Source: Candidatus Magnetocorallium paracelense
GTDB taxonomy: Bacteria > Nitrospirota > Thermodesulfovibrionia > Thermodesulfovibrionales > Magnetobacteriaceae
NCBI GenBank assembly: GCA_029001845.1
Contig: JAREWP010000001.1
Coordinates: 1 to 51,279 of the forward strand
Reading direction: 5' to 3'
Length of the DNA: 51,279 nt
Shown here: piece by piece, positions 1 to 7,295 of the stretch
Layout of the letters: each line of letters opens with the position of its first letter
Position numbering within the stretch: the stretch's first letter is position 1
Made by a program: the position numbers and the translations under genes
The notes under the pieces: generated by a model
Seen by the model: the letters and a program-made list of their open reading frames with translations, nothing else
What the model was told of the DNA's origin: nothing
The model's database searches: none

Positions 1-156
1 GCCACCACAACTTTGTGCTCCTGCATTCAGGGCATTCTGCAGGCTTCGGCCAGGGATAATCTTTGCCGGATTCCTGTAATTTAACCAGACAGACTTCTGT
101 ATAGACTACGACTTTTTCTTCCTGTTGACAGCTTTTTTGGGGAGGGATTTACCGGA

Positions 157-252
157 ATGATTCAGGTTACTTTTTTATGGAAGATTTTACTATTTGGCTT
201 GTTTATTTCGCTACTTTCTTACTCTCTCTATTTGATTTTTCATGGAAAATAA
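157..252 (+). CDS. possible 31-residue single-TM peptide
   Basis: A short frame begins with ATG after a purine-rich GGGGAGGGA ribosome-binding stretch about ten bases upstream. It encodes one long hydrophobic helix with two basic residues near its start and a basic end. It stops with TAA at 250-252, in the same frame as the kinase remnant that follows directly. It may be a genuine small membrane peptide, a decayed membrane anchor of that kinase, or chance. No family is recognised. Confidence 0.25.
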   Translation: MIQVTFLWKILLFGLFISLLSYSLYLIFHGK

Positions 253-867
253 CAAATAGATGAAATAAAAACGAGGAAAGAGGATATAAAATACGATTAT
301 CTCAGGACAAGGATGAAAGAGATAATCGAGAGATCGGCGGAGGGAGTGAAGAGGGTGGTGAAAATTATCCAGGATATGAAGACATTCTCAAGAATTGACC
401 GTGTGGAACTCTCTGATGTCGATATAAACGAGGCAATAGAGATAATATTGGGATTGATGGTAAATGAGTACAAGTACGGTATTGAGATAAAAAAGGATTA
501 CGGGCAACTTCCTCTGGTCAGGTGCTTTGGAACAAAGCTGAGTCAGGTATTTATGAACCTCCTGATAAATGCCTGTCAGGCTGTTGAAGGCAAAGGCGCT
601 ATAGGGATAAAGACATATAAAGAAAAAGATATGGTTTATATTGAAATCAGCGATACGGGAAAAGGAATCCCTGAGGATATAAAAGACAGGATTTTCGATC
701 CCTTTTTTACAACCAAACCTGTTGGAAAAGGCACCGGTTTGGGATTATCCATCAGTCATGGAATTGTCACAGAGCACAAAGGTGAGATAATAGTAAAAAA
801 CACACCTGAAAGAGGAACCACATTCATCGTGAAAATTCCTGTCGATGTGGAGAAGTTCTCTGTTTAA
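253..867 (+). pseudogene. truncated sensor histidine kinase (C-terminal ATPase half)
   Basis: The frame is open from the TAA at 250-252; the first ATG is at 313. It encodes the end of the dimerisation region, ending in a VKIIQDMKTFSRID helix, followed by a complete HATPase domain. Visible boxes are an N box (FMNLLINACQ), a G1 box (DTGKGIP), an F box (DPFFTT) and a G2 box (GTGLGLSI). The phosphoacceptor H-box and any sensor domain are missing, so it could not autophosphorylate by itself. The family is the EINNPL type of soluble kinase, and a related broken copy lies at 50357-50764. It is most likely a remnant; expression from ATG 313 as an isolated ATPase domain is possible but less likely. 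Confidence 0.7.
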
Positions 868-954
868 ACAACAATAAATTGCAAATAAAAAAATCACAAA
901 CTGTCAACACAACTCCTGACTACCCCACATTAATTAAGCAACTTCCACAAATTT

Positions 955-1143
955 TCAAATTGTTGTCGGTTGTGGTATAGGTAAGCCGTCTTCTTGTAAA
1001 CCTTCTATATGGAATGAAATTGCTTCTTTCATGTTATTTTCAATTTCTTCGATTGATAAACCTGTAGAAACACATCCAGGCAGATCCGGTACATATGCAG
1101 AGTAATTATTATGGCCTTTTTCAATAACTATTGCATATTTCAT
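955..1143 (-). CDS. hicB: HicB-family antitoxin (short form)
   Basis: A 62-residue protein with the HicB fold signature: YAIVIEKGHNNYSAYVPDLPG, then GCVSTG, then an IEEIENNMKEAISFHIE helix. It is the short partial-RNase-H-like form without a C-terminal DNA-binding extension. It follows hicA by nine bases on the same strand, with AGAGGTG as ribosome-binding site. By family knowledge it binds and neutralises HicA. With no DNA-binding domain visible, autoregulation would need the complex or another factor. Confidence 0.9.
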   Translation of the reverse strand: MKYAIVIEKGHNNYSAYVPDLPGCVSTGLSIEEIENNMKEAISFHIEGLQEDGLPIPQPTTI

Positions 1144-1152
1144 AATTCACCT

Positions 1153-1338
1153 CTATTTTAAACGAGCTTGTTTTAGAATACTATTTAATGTCCCGGGCAT
1201 TAGATCATCTGATAGTTTGCCGGGAACAGTTACTCGTCCCTCTTTATGTGGATGTTTGTATTGCCTATGGCTACCTTTCATCGTAACATAATACCACCCA
1301 TCGTTTTCAATTAGTTTAATAATGTCCCTTACTTTCAT
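1153..1338 (-). CDS. hicA: HicA-family mRNA interferase toxin
   Basis: A 61-residue double-stranded-RNA-binding-fold toxin. It carries the typical N-terminal MKVRDIIKLIENDGW helix and a GSHRQYKHP motif containing the catalytic histidine (His24 from this start), followed by VTVPGK. Known HicA proteins cleave mRNA independently of ribosomes. ATG at 1338 is chosen over a TTG three codons upstream because MKVRDII is the usual start. No strong ribosome-binding site precedes it, though a TATAAT sits about 30 bases upstream. Toxin first, antitoxin second is the usual hicAB order. Confidence 0.9.
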   Translation of the reverse strand: MKVRDIIKLIENDGWYYVTMKGSHRQYKHPHKEGRVTVPGKLSDDLMPGTLNSILKQARLK

Positions 1339-1567
1339 TAATGTCAAGTATTATTCTACTTCATTATACATTTCTGCTTAAGTTTTTATTGACGCATTTG
1401 CTGGTCTTCATCATTTTAAATTATGCCCAAAACCTCCCCTGAGGGTCGAGCCTTTATAAGGAGGGAGTTTTAAGAATGAGACCGCCTGTGCTTTAAGAGT
1501 TCTTTCATTGTGACTTTTTCAAGATTATCTTGTCAAAGTGGTTGTAAAGGAATCAGCAATTCTCGGT

Positions 1568-1610
1568 GTTCGGAAAAAAGAAACCGTGTAATGAATAGTG
1601 TTTAAAAACG
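1568..1610. repeat. degenerate copy of the core of the 3356-3467 repeat element
   Basis: This stretch aligns with few mismatches to the core of the hairpin element at 3391-3432 (GTTCGG, AAGAAA, CGTGT, ATG, GTGTT, AA in the same order and spacing). It lacks the element's CGTCATTCCCGC ends, so it looks like an old eroded copy. The surrounding gene-free stretch from 1348 to 1668 shows nothing else I can name, apart from an imperfect AAAACCTCCC/GGGAGTTTT hairpin near 1430-1475. Confidence 0.5.
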
Positions 1611-1668
1611 GCGGCAGGAGAAAGATTATTTTTTTAATCTCACGATGATTAATTAAAAAAATGTGGTT

Positions 1669-1711
1669 TTGTAGGTCTTTTACCTACAAGAAAATCAGTG
1701 TTTTACCTACA
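1669..1711 (+). promoter_or_regulatory. palindromic operator upstream of the orphan response regulator
   Basis: The 8-base inverted repeat TTGTAGGT (1669-1676) and ACCTACAA (1682-1689) is followed by a third half-site, ACCTACA, at 1705-1711. The right arm and the third site are 23 bp apart. The same arrangement (6-base arms with a 7-base spacer, plus a third half-site 23 bp away on the gene side) occurs at 50846-50887 upstream of the right-end kinase. This is likely a binding site for one shared regulator. No factor can be named. Confidence 0.6.
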
Positions 1712-1869
1712 GACAAAAATATTAATTTCGTGTAATATAGTTTGATGATATTCATAACCTGGCAGGTTGATCTTATCTGTAGTACAATCATGTTATTTAA
1801 TAGTGTTTTGAAGTAATATTTTTTTGTTTCTTGGTTTTGATAAGATAGAAGCAAGGCGCAAGTAAAAAT

Positions 1870-1938
1870 TGATTAGATAAAAAGTGCTAACTTTTTATCT
1901 AATCATATACTTTTTATCTAATCATATACTTTTTATCT
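1870..1938 (+). repeat. 15-bp perfect stem-loop running into a 19-bp tandem repeat
   Basis: TGATTAGATAAAAAG at 1870-1884 pairs perfectly with its complement at 1891-1905 across a six-base loop. The right arm is also the start of a 19-bp unit repeated in tandem at 1891-1909 and 1910-1928, with a partial third copy from 1929. It lies about 100-170 bp before the response regulator start at 2040, in what is probably its leader or promoter. Iterated protein binding or a leader RNA switch with three competing right arms are both possible. Confidence 0.6.
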
Positions 1939-2039
1939 GTATCGTCTAAAAAAGTCTGGTAAGAGAGTGAATAAGTTCTTACCTACGATAACATGCTGTT
2001 TAATATAGAGCTTTGCAGCATCGCAGTCTGAGGGTTAAT

Positions 2040-2756
2040 ATGTGCGATAATAATGTTGAATATACAATTCAGCGTGATACCATTTTATGTGTAGACGATG
2101 AAAAGAATATCGTTGACAGTTTATATGATACATTTATGGATTATTATCATGTAAAAACAGCTACCGGTGGAAAGGAAGCATTACGCATATTTGAAAAGGA
2201 GAAAATATCGCTGGTTATAACAGACCAGAGAATGCCTGAGATGACAGGAACGGAATTGCTTATGCATATACATGAAATTAAACCTTCCTGTAAAAAGATT
2301 CTGTTAACAGGATATTCAGATATGTATGTAGCTATCGATGCAATAAACAAAGCTTTTGTAGATAAATACATAGTGAAGCCATGGGATGATGAGAAGCTGA
2401 TAAAAGAAGTCAAGGAACTGATTGACAGGTGCAGATTCGATGAGTTCATGATGGAGGCGAGAAAAAGCTTAAGCAAGAAAAAGAGCCGACAGTCCGTTGA
2501 AATAGAGAACAGAGATAAAAGAATTAAATCCATGGCATTGCAAATCGATAAATTAAGGAATGAAAACACTGCATTGAAGAAGGAAGTTTCCGAGCTTCTC
2601 AATAAATTGAATGATACTGTTTCTTGTACTGAAGACACACTGAAGGAACGCGACAAATTAAAAACCGATCTTGAACAAACCCGGAGAAGGCTCGAACAAA
2701 TTCAAAAACAATGGGAAAGATATAAAAATTATCAAATTTTAAATTCGACACATTAG
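2040..2756 (+). CDS. orphan response regulator: receiver plus long coiled coil
   Basis: The receiver domain (about residues 12-130) has the acidic pair in ILCVDDE, phosphoacceptor Asp62 in VITDQRMPEMTG, Thr90 in LLTGYSD and Lys113 in IVKPW, so it should be phosphorylatable. Residues 130-238 are highly charged heptad-like helix (repeated KLRNEN, KKEVSEL, KLKTDLEQ patterns) with no recognisable output domain. The start at ATG 2040 is preferred over TTG 2013 because GAGGG lies six bases upstream. Receivers of this TDQRMPEMTG/KPW type often pair with EINNPL kinases like the broken ones at both window ends, but no intact partner is adjacent. The role is unknown; a phosphorylation-controlled scaffold is an inference. 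Confidence 0.85.
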   Translation: MCDNNVEYTIQRDTILCVDDEKNIVDSLYDTFMDYYHVKTATGGKEALRIFEKEKISLVITDQRMPEMTGTELLMHIHEIKPSCKKILLTGYSDMYVAIDAINKAFVDKYIVKPWDDEKLIKEVKELIDRCRFDEFMMEARKSLSKKKSRQSVEIENRDKRIKSMALQIDKLRNENTALKKEVSELLNKLNDTVSCTEDTLKERDKLKTDLEQTRRRLEQIQKQWERYKNYQILNSTH

Positions 2757-2894
2757 TAATTCTGCGCCAGACACCGGGTAAGGTATATTAGGGAGGCGAA
2801 TCTTGGGTTTGAGAAAGTGTTGTTTTTACAAAACAGCCTGACTTAATACTGTAGCATTCGCTATTGCATAAAATACTAAAACGAGGCACTTATT

Positions 2895-3156
2895 ATGACA
2901 AAATTACTACCATTTTTCTTCATGGCAATTTTTCTGGGAACCCTACTACAGGAGATGAAAAACAGGGTCAGAGGAGGAAAGGGATTCAGTTTACTTGATA
3001 AACTTAAGAGGATAATCCTAAAAAAGAATACTACATCTTGCAAGAAATAATCGACAGTGTGGTTATAATTATGTAGAGGTTCAAAAATCTATCGAAACAA
3101 AAGATATAGATGATTCAGTATACAAAGAGATTGAGGATTCCGATGAAGGTATATAG
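2895..3156 (+). pseudogene. small signal-peptide-like ORF, possibly a decayed gene
   Basis: ATG at 2895 follows GAGG by eight bases. The frame encodes a hydrophobic leader (LLPFFFMAIFLGTLL) and a basic tail, stopping at 3050 after 51 residues. Protein-like sequence then continues in other frames: one ending near 3080, and one (VEVQKSIETKDIDDSVYKE) ending at 3156. This suggests one longer gene broken by frameshifts. No family is recognised. The rest of the gap from 2757 to 2894 and from 3157 to 3355 holds nothing I can support. Confidence 0.3.
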
Positions 3157-3355
3157 ATAATTACACACAAAGGTCAGGGATGAGAGATTGGTTTTCTTAA
3201 ACCGGATTTGTTCATCAGAAACTGACCATGGACCTCCGACCTCTGTAATTTAAATGCAAGGAATTTTCATTTTTTTAATGCGGATTTGCGAGGGATCGGA
3301 ATTTTAGACAAAGATTTATCTGCCTTAATAACGCTCGAATTCATACAAAACAAAG

Positions 3356-3467
3356 CGTCATTCCCGCAGTCCCTTAAGCGGGAATCCAGAGTTCGGGAAG
3401 AAGAAAACGTGTTATGGAAGGTGTTCAAGAACTCAGGTTTCCCGCTTAAGGGAGTGCGGGAATGACG
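3356..3467. repeat. 112-bp hairpin (MITE/REP-like) element
   Basis: Outer ends CGTCATTCCCGC (3356-3367) and GCGGGAATGACG (3456-3467) are perfect inverted repeats. The inverted similarity continues inward through TCCCTTAAGCGGGAA on each side, leaving a core of about 45 bases that is repeated in eroded form at 1568-1610. It has no coding capacity. Palindromes of this general kind are common intergenic repeats in environmental bacterial genomes. Confidence 0.8.
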
Positions 3468-3630
3468 GTGTCTCTATTTTAGACTCTATGTGTGGTTGTG
3501 ACTATTGAATCCTGAGTATGAACAGTCGTTTAGCCGAACCCGGGCGCAGGCTGAAGCCTTCGGCTACATTTATGAAGTCCGCCGAAGGCGTTATTTTAAC
3601 GTTAAGGAATTTCAAAATAACAACGAACCC

Positions 3631-3655
3631 TAGGACAGACGGGACGCCTGTCCTA
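3631..3655. repeat. short hairpin repeat
   Basis: TAGGACAG at 3631-3638 and its complement CTGTCCTA at 3648-3655 form an 8-bp stem. Nearby (3550-3590 and 3690-3710) are further small GC-rich palindromes around GCCTTCGGC and GTCCGAAGGAC. These look like fragments of intergenic repeats in the gene-free interval 3157-3913. Confidence 0.5.
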
Positions 3656-3751
3656 CGTGCCAAAATTTCTCTATGGTAGTTCTAAACAAAAAGTCCGTCC
3701 GAAGGACGTTAACTTGATGTATAGGAACTCCAAAGAAATCCTTGTAAGTCT

Positions 3752-3870
3752 CCTCTCCCCTTGAGGGGAGAGGATTAAGGTGAGGGGTGACGGTGGAGAA
3801 GCGTTACCCTATCGAGTACTGCACCGCACCCCCTCACCCCAACCCTCTCCCCCTTCAAAGGGGGAGAGGG
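3752..3870. repeat. compound inverted repeat with two self-complementary ends
   Basis: The left end (3752-3773) is itself palindromic around CCTTGAGGGG. The right end (3843-3870) is palindromic around CCCTTCAAAGGG. The ends plus the adjoining GGTGAGGGG and CCCCTCACCCC also pair with each other across a central 50-base spacer, giving a cruciform-capable element. A truncated piece of the same repeat (CTCCCTCTCCCCTCAAGG) appears at 51009-51026. Confidence 0.7.
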
Positions 3871-3913
3871 AGTAAGAGAAAGTCGCTGCTTAAGCAGCTT
3901 AACTTGAAAGAGT

Positions 3914-5899
3914 TTATGACTTTGAAGAGATAAGAGAGTCGAGATTGTCTCTTATCTCCTCGAATTGATTTAATGTATCAGTGAGAATTTCTATGTCAAA
4001 CAACGATGCCTGAGTTTTTAATGCTTCTCCCCACAAGGCAAGAGGCCTGAAGTTGTGCTTTACACCCAGTTCTCTCATATGCTCTCCGAATGCTTCGATT
4101 TCATTAATGGAAAATGTGGAGTTAATTTCTTCCCACCTGCTCGTTACACTTTTTTGAAGAATATCCGACAGTTCCGAAAAGGTCGAGATGTTTTCGGGCG
4201 CCTTATCCATTGAGAGCCTCTGCTTTTCCACCACTGTATTAAAAGACGCTCTAAAAGAATTCTTGTTTAGTTCGCATGATTCGGGTTTGGTATATCTCAG
4301 GAATTTTGTGAGCTCTTCTATAAGAGTCTCTCTGTTAAGGGGCTTTCTTATAAAACCGTCACAAAGAGTCCTTAATTCATCTTCATCGGTTTTCATGGCA
4401 GAGGCTGTAACAGCAATGATTTTGGTCTTATGGAGTTCACCGTCGTTCTTAATTATTTCGGTCGCCCTGTGTCCATCCATAACAGGCATTTTAATATCCA
4501 TTAAAATAACGTCAGGCAGATATTTTTTTGCCAGCTTAATTGTTTCCAGGCCGTTTTCCGCCTCGATGATAAAAAGCCCGGAGTCGGACAAGTACTCTTT
4601 AATAATGTCTCTGTTAAGTTTTATATCGTCGGCTATAACTATTTTAGCCGCTTCGAATACCATCGTGTCAGGTTTTCGAGTCGGCGTATGTTTTGTTATT
4701 GTCTCTGCCTGATTTGCTTTTTTTACACCACGGATTTTTATCTTAAACTCGCTCCCCTTACCGACATGGCTGGTTAAAGAGATTTCTCCGTTCATTATTT
4801 CCGTGAGCCTTTTGGTGATGGCAAGTCCGAGCCCGGCGCCTCCATATTTGTTTTGATCCTGTCCTGTTTGCTGATAAAAGACGCTGAAGATAGCATCTCT
4901 TTGATCTTCTTTAATGCCGATGCCGGTATCCTTTACTGAAATCTCAAGTTCTATCTCGTTTTCTCCTTCCTCTTTACAAATGACCAATATCTTAACATAG
5001 CCGGTTTCGGTAAATTTGATTGCATTTCCTGTCAAATTCAGAAGTATCTGCCGTAAACGAGTGTTGTCAAGGATAAGGCGCGCAGGCAGTTTTGGATCGA
5101 TATAAAAACTGAAATCCAGCCCTTTGTCCGTTATTGACTTGGAAAAAATCCGTTCGATATCTTTAAGTACTCCATATATATCCACCGGTTTGTATTCCAG
5201 TTCAAGTTTGGATGCTTCTACTTTAGATAGGTCGAGAATATCGTTTATCAGGACCAGAAGCGATTTTCCGCCTGACATGATGGCGGAAAGATATTCTCTA
5301 TGCAGTTTATCGTTTATCTGACCACTCAGTATTTCGGCAAATCCGAGTATTGCATTCATTGGTGTTCGTATCTCATGACTCATGTTGGCAAGAAATTCAC
5401 TTTTCGCCCTGTTTGCCGACTCAGCAGTCTCCTTTGCCTGCTTTAACTGCTTTTCGGTCTCCTTTCTTATTTGAACCTCATCAAGGGCCTTGTCTCTCAT
5501 AATCCTGAATTCCTGAATTCTTTGAGTCAGCTCTGTAACATCGTTAACTGCAAAAAGTGCATGAATCTTTTTTTTATCCGTTGATTGTACAGGATTTACA
5601 ACGGTATGCAGAATACGTAGTTCTCCGTTCCACATGGGGGCCGGGATAATATGGCTGTGAAGCTGTGATGAAAATATTGCAGGAGGGCCGCCTTCAAATA
5701 TCAAATTAATCCTGTTTGCATATTTGGGGTCTTTGAAGTGTTGGAAGTGATTGCTGATATCCCTGCCAATGATATTTTCTCGTTGGAGTCCGGTCCACTC
5801 CTCTATGCAACTGTTCCAAAACAGAACCCTGTAATCGTTTTGCAGGATAAAAATTCCCATTGGTACAAAATCCAGTACTTTGTAATCAGCTTCATTCAT
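3914..5899 (-). CDS. hybrid sensor histidine kinase (PAS-HisKA-HATPase-receiver)
   Basis: A 661-residue soluble protein. The order is a PAS-like sensor (about 1-125), a coiled linker, HisKA with His175 in NMSHEIRTPMN, HATPase with N box (NLTGNAIKF), G1 (DTGIGI) and G2 (GAGLGLAI), then a receiver (about 415-535) with VIADD, LMDIKMPVMDG and FIRKP. A helical C-terminal region of about 120 residues resembles the tails of such hybrids but lacks a clear HPt histidine motif. No membrane segment is seen, so it should sense a cytoplasmic cue. It is the last gene of a minus-strand operon after a response regulator and a CheC phosphatase, 87 bases downstream of the latter. Confidence 0.92.
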   Translation of the reverse strand: MNEADYKVLDFVPMGIFILQNDYRVLFWNSCIEEWTGLQRENIIGRDISNHFQHFKDPKYANRINLIFEGGPPAIFSSQLHSHIIPAPMWNGELRILHTVVNPVQSTDKKKIHALFAVNDVTELTQRIQEFRIMRDKALDEVQIRKETEKQLKQAKETAESANRAKSEFLANMSHEIRTPMNAILGFAEILSGQINDKLHREYLSAIMSGGKSLLVLINDILDLSKVEASKLELEYKPVDIYGVLKDIERIFSKSITDKGLDFSFYIDPKLPARLILDNTRLRQILLNLTGNAIKFTETGYVKILVICKEEGENEIELEISVKDTGIGIKEDQRDAIFSVFYQQTGQDQNKYGGAGLGLAITKRLTEIMNGEISLTSHVGKGSEFKIKIRGVKKANQAETITKHTPTRKPDTMVFEAAKIVIADDIKLNRDIIKEYLSDSGLFIIEAENGLETIKLAKKYLPDVILMDIKMPVMDGHRATEIIKNDGELHKTKIIAVTASAMKTDEDELRTLCDGFIRKPLNRETLIEELTKFLRYTKPESCELNKNSFRASFNTVVEKQRLSMDKAPENISTFSELSDILQKSVTSRWEEINSTFSINEIEAFGEHMRELGVKHNFRPLALWGEALKTQASLFDIEILTDTLNQFEEIRDNLDSLISSKS

Positions 5900-5986
5900 G
5901 ATTGATTTAGAACGGAATTGCGATATTCCGTCGGCCTTCTTGTCATGGGTGCTATGCGTCGATTAATGAAGAAAGAAAATTCAAGT

Positions 5987-6598
5987 TTAGAAAGCCGAAC
6001 CTTCCGGAGCTGAAGAAATGGAGTCTGTTAGTGTGTCGAAGGAACTGTCTTCAAAAAAGAGTAAGATGTCTCCTTCTATCATATTTCGTTCAATAATAAG
6101 ATGGGTGTGAGCCAGCATGACCACCGAATCGGGTAAAGGATTATTCATAGACAGAAGTTTTAAAACAGTATCTTCTAAATACGAAGGCATTGAATAATTG
6201 AGTTGCTTTTCAATTATGTTGCCTATAGAGCCCATTACACCATTAAGTACAATATTTCCGACCTCACTTAAAGCGCCTGTCCTGATAGAGTCCATGTCGC
6301 TATCTTTCGCAGTCTCGCCTACAAGGAGGCAGACAAGGCCGGCAGCGCTGTTGCAGGGAAAAACCAGAGAGGCCGTTCCCGAGAAAGATCCCTGAAAAGG
6401 CATTCGCACAATTGAGAGGTTATCTGAAAGGATTTCGCTTAGCTCTATTTTAAAGTTTTTATATTCGAATATTTTAATTAAAGATACCTGTAATTGAACA
6501 TGAGCACCGAGCATTTCATTTAATAATCCTGCCGCGCGTCCTACGCCGATGTTTATAACCTCCTTTAACGCATTGTTCTTCTGTGGTGTAAGATTCAT
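5987..6598 (-). CDS. CheC-family phosphatase
   Basis: 203 residues with two CheC active-site helices. The first is near the N-terminus (ALKEVINIGVGRAAG) and the second near residue 110 (ALSEVGNIVLNGVMG); each carries the Glu-x-x-Asn pair that in CheC/CheX/FliY dephosphorylates CheY-P. It starts four bases after the upstream response regulator stop, so the two are translationally linked. No chemotaxis operon surrounds it. The likely substrate is the adjacent single-domain regulator, the receiver of the downstream hybrid kinase, or both. Assignment to CheC rather than CheX rests on the two sites. Confidence 0.88.
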   Translation of the reverse strand: MNLTPQKNNALKEVINIGVGRAAGLLNEMLGAHVQLQVSLIKIFEYKNFKIELSEILSDNLSIVRMPFQGSFSGTASLVFPCNSAAGLVCLLVGETAKDSDMDSIRTGALSEVGNIVLNGVMGSIGNIIEKQLNYSMPSYLEDTVLKLLSMNNPLPDSVVMLAHTHLIIERNMIEGDILLFFEDSSFDTLTDSISSAPEGSAF

Positions 6599-6602
6599 AA
6601 TC

Positions 6603-6971
6603 CTAGGCTTCCTCTGCCTTTAAATGCTTTTCAATAACTTCAAGAAGATATTCTTTTTTAGGTGGTTTGTTGATGATCTCGGAAGCACCCAGTTCCAGAC
6701 ATTGTTGACGGGTAGTTGACTGTATATCGGCAGTTACTACGATAACAGGCATTCCCTTTGTCTTATCTCCCAGTGTTTTCAGTACTTCGATACCGTCCAT
6801 TTCAGGCATCAGTAAATCCAGAATCACACAATCCGGCTTTCTTGAGTCGATCAGATTAATTCCTTCCTTGCCGTCAGGGGCTTCTATCGTTTCATATCCT
6901 CCTTCTTTTATTATATTGCCGATATTCATCCGCTGCAGCCATGAATCATCGATAATCAGTACCAGCGCCAT
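6603..6971 (-). CDS. single-domain (CheY-like) response regulator
   Basis: 122 residues, receiver domain only. It shows LIIDD, phosphoacceptor Asp52 in VILDLLMPEMDG, Thr80 in IVVTAD and Lys102 in INKPPK. AAGGAGGAG lies six bases before ATG 6971. As the first gene of an operon with a CheC phosphatase and a hybrid kinase, it probably acts as a diffusible phospho-acceptor or sink whose signal is terminated by CheC. A single TGTAGGT half-site lies about 60 bases upstream, which may be chance. Confidence 0.93.
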   Translation of the reverse strand: MALVLIIDDSWLQRMNIGNIIKEGGYETIEAPDGKEGINLIDSRKPDCVILDLLMPEMDGIEVLKTLGDKTKGMPVIVVTADIQSTTRQQCLELGASEIINKPPKKEYLLEVIEKHLKAEEA

Positions 6972-7166
6972 AGCTCCTCCTTATATAGTAATTAGAGTTC
7001 AGTTTACACTCTTTTTTGCTTGTGTCCCGTAAACCTACATAAAAAAATGAAAATTTCCATGCAATTAAATTATATCAATTGTCTGAACTTTTGGACAATG
7101 TTAAAGATGATGTGAAAAATCCATGACTTTCTGAAAGACAAGGATAAAATGCTTTTTACTGAATAT

Positions 7167-7186
7167 TTACCTTTTGTCAAAGGTAA
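7167..7186. promoter_or_regulatory. perfect palindrome in the divergent promoter region
   Basis: TTACCTTT (7167-7174), four bases, then AAAGGTAA (7179-7186) form a perfect inverted repeat just upstream of a TATAAT at 7190-7195. It lies about 200 bases from the response regulator start on the minus strand and 110 bases before the receiver-kinase start at 7296. It looks like an operator for one or both divergent transcripts, and its presence argues against translation starting at 7149. A second palindrome, ATTGTC/GACAAT, lies around 7078-7099. Confidence 0.45.
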
Positions 7187-7295
7187 TAGTATAATTTGTA
7201 GTATAACTTATTGGTATCACTTAGTACTTTCATGGCAGGGTAAAAGACAGGCGCTGTTTTTGCTCTCTGCTTATTTTCTTCCTGAATCCCCTATT

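Noticed and set aside
1891-1938. Tandem repeats resembling a minimal CRISPR array
   Set aside because: The 19-bp units are directly adjacent with no spacers, and no cas genes are present.
7033-7039. A single ACCTACA half-site before the regulator-CheC operon as a third member of the shared operator
   Set aside because: One 7-mer is expected several times by chance in this window, and the 23/7 geometry is absent.
7149-7295. N-terminal extension of the receiver-kinase fusion
   Set aside because: The 49 residues overlap a palindrome and TATAAT, and the receiver begins normally at the 7296 methionine.
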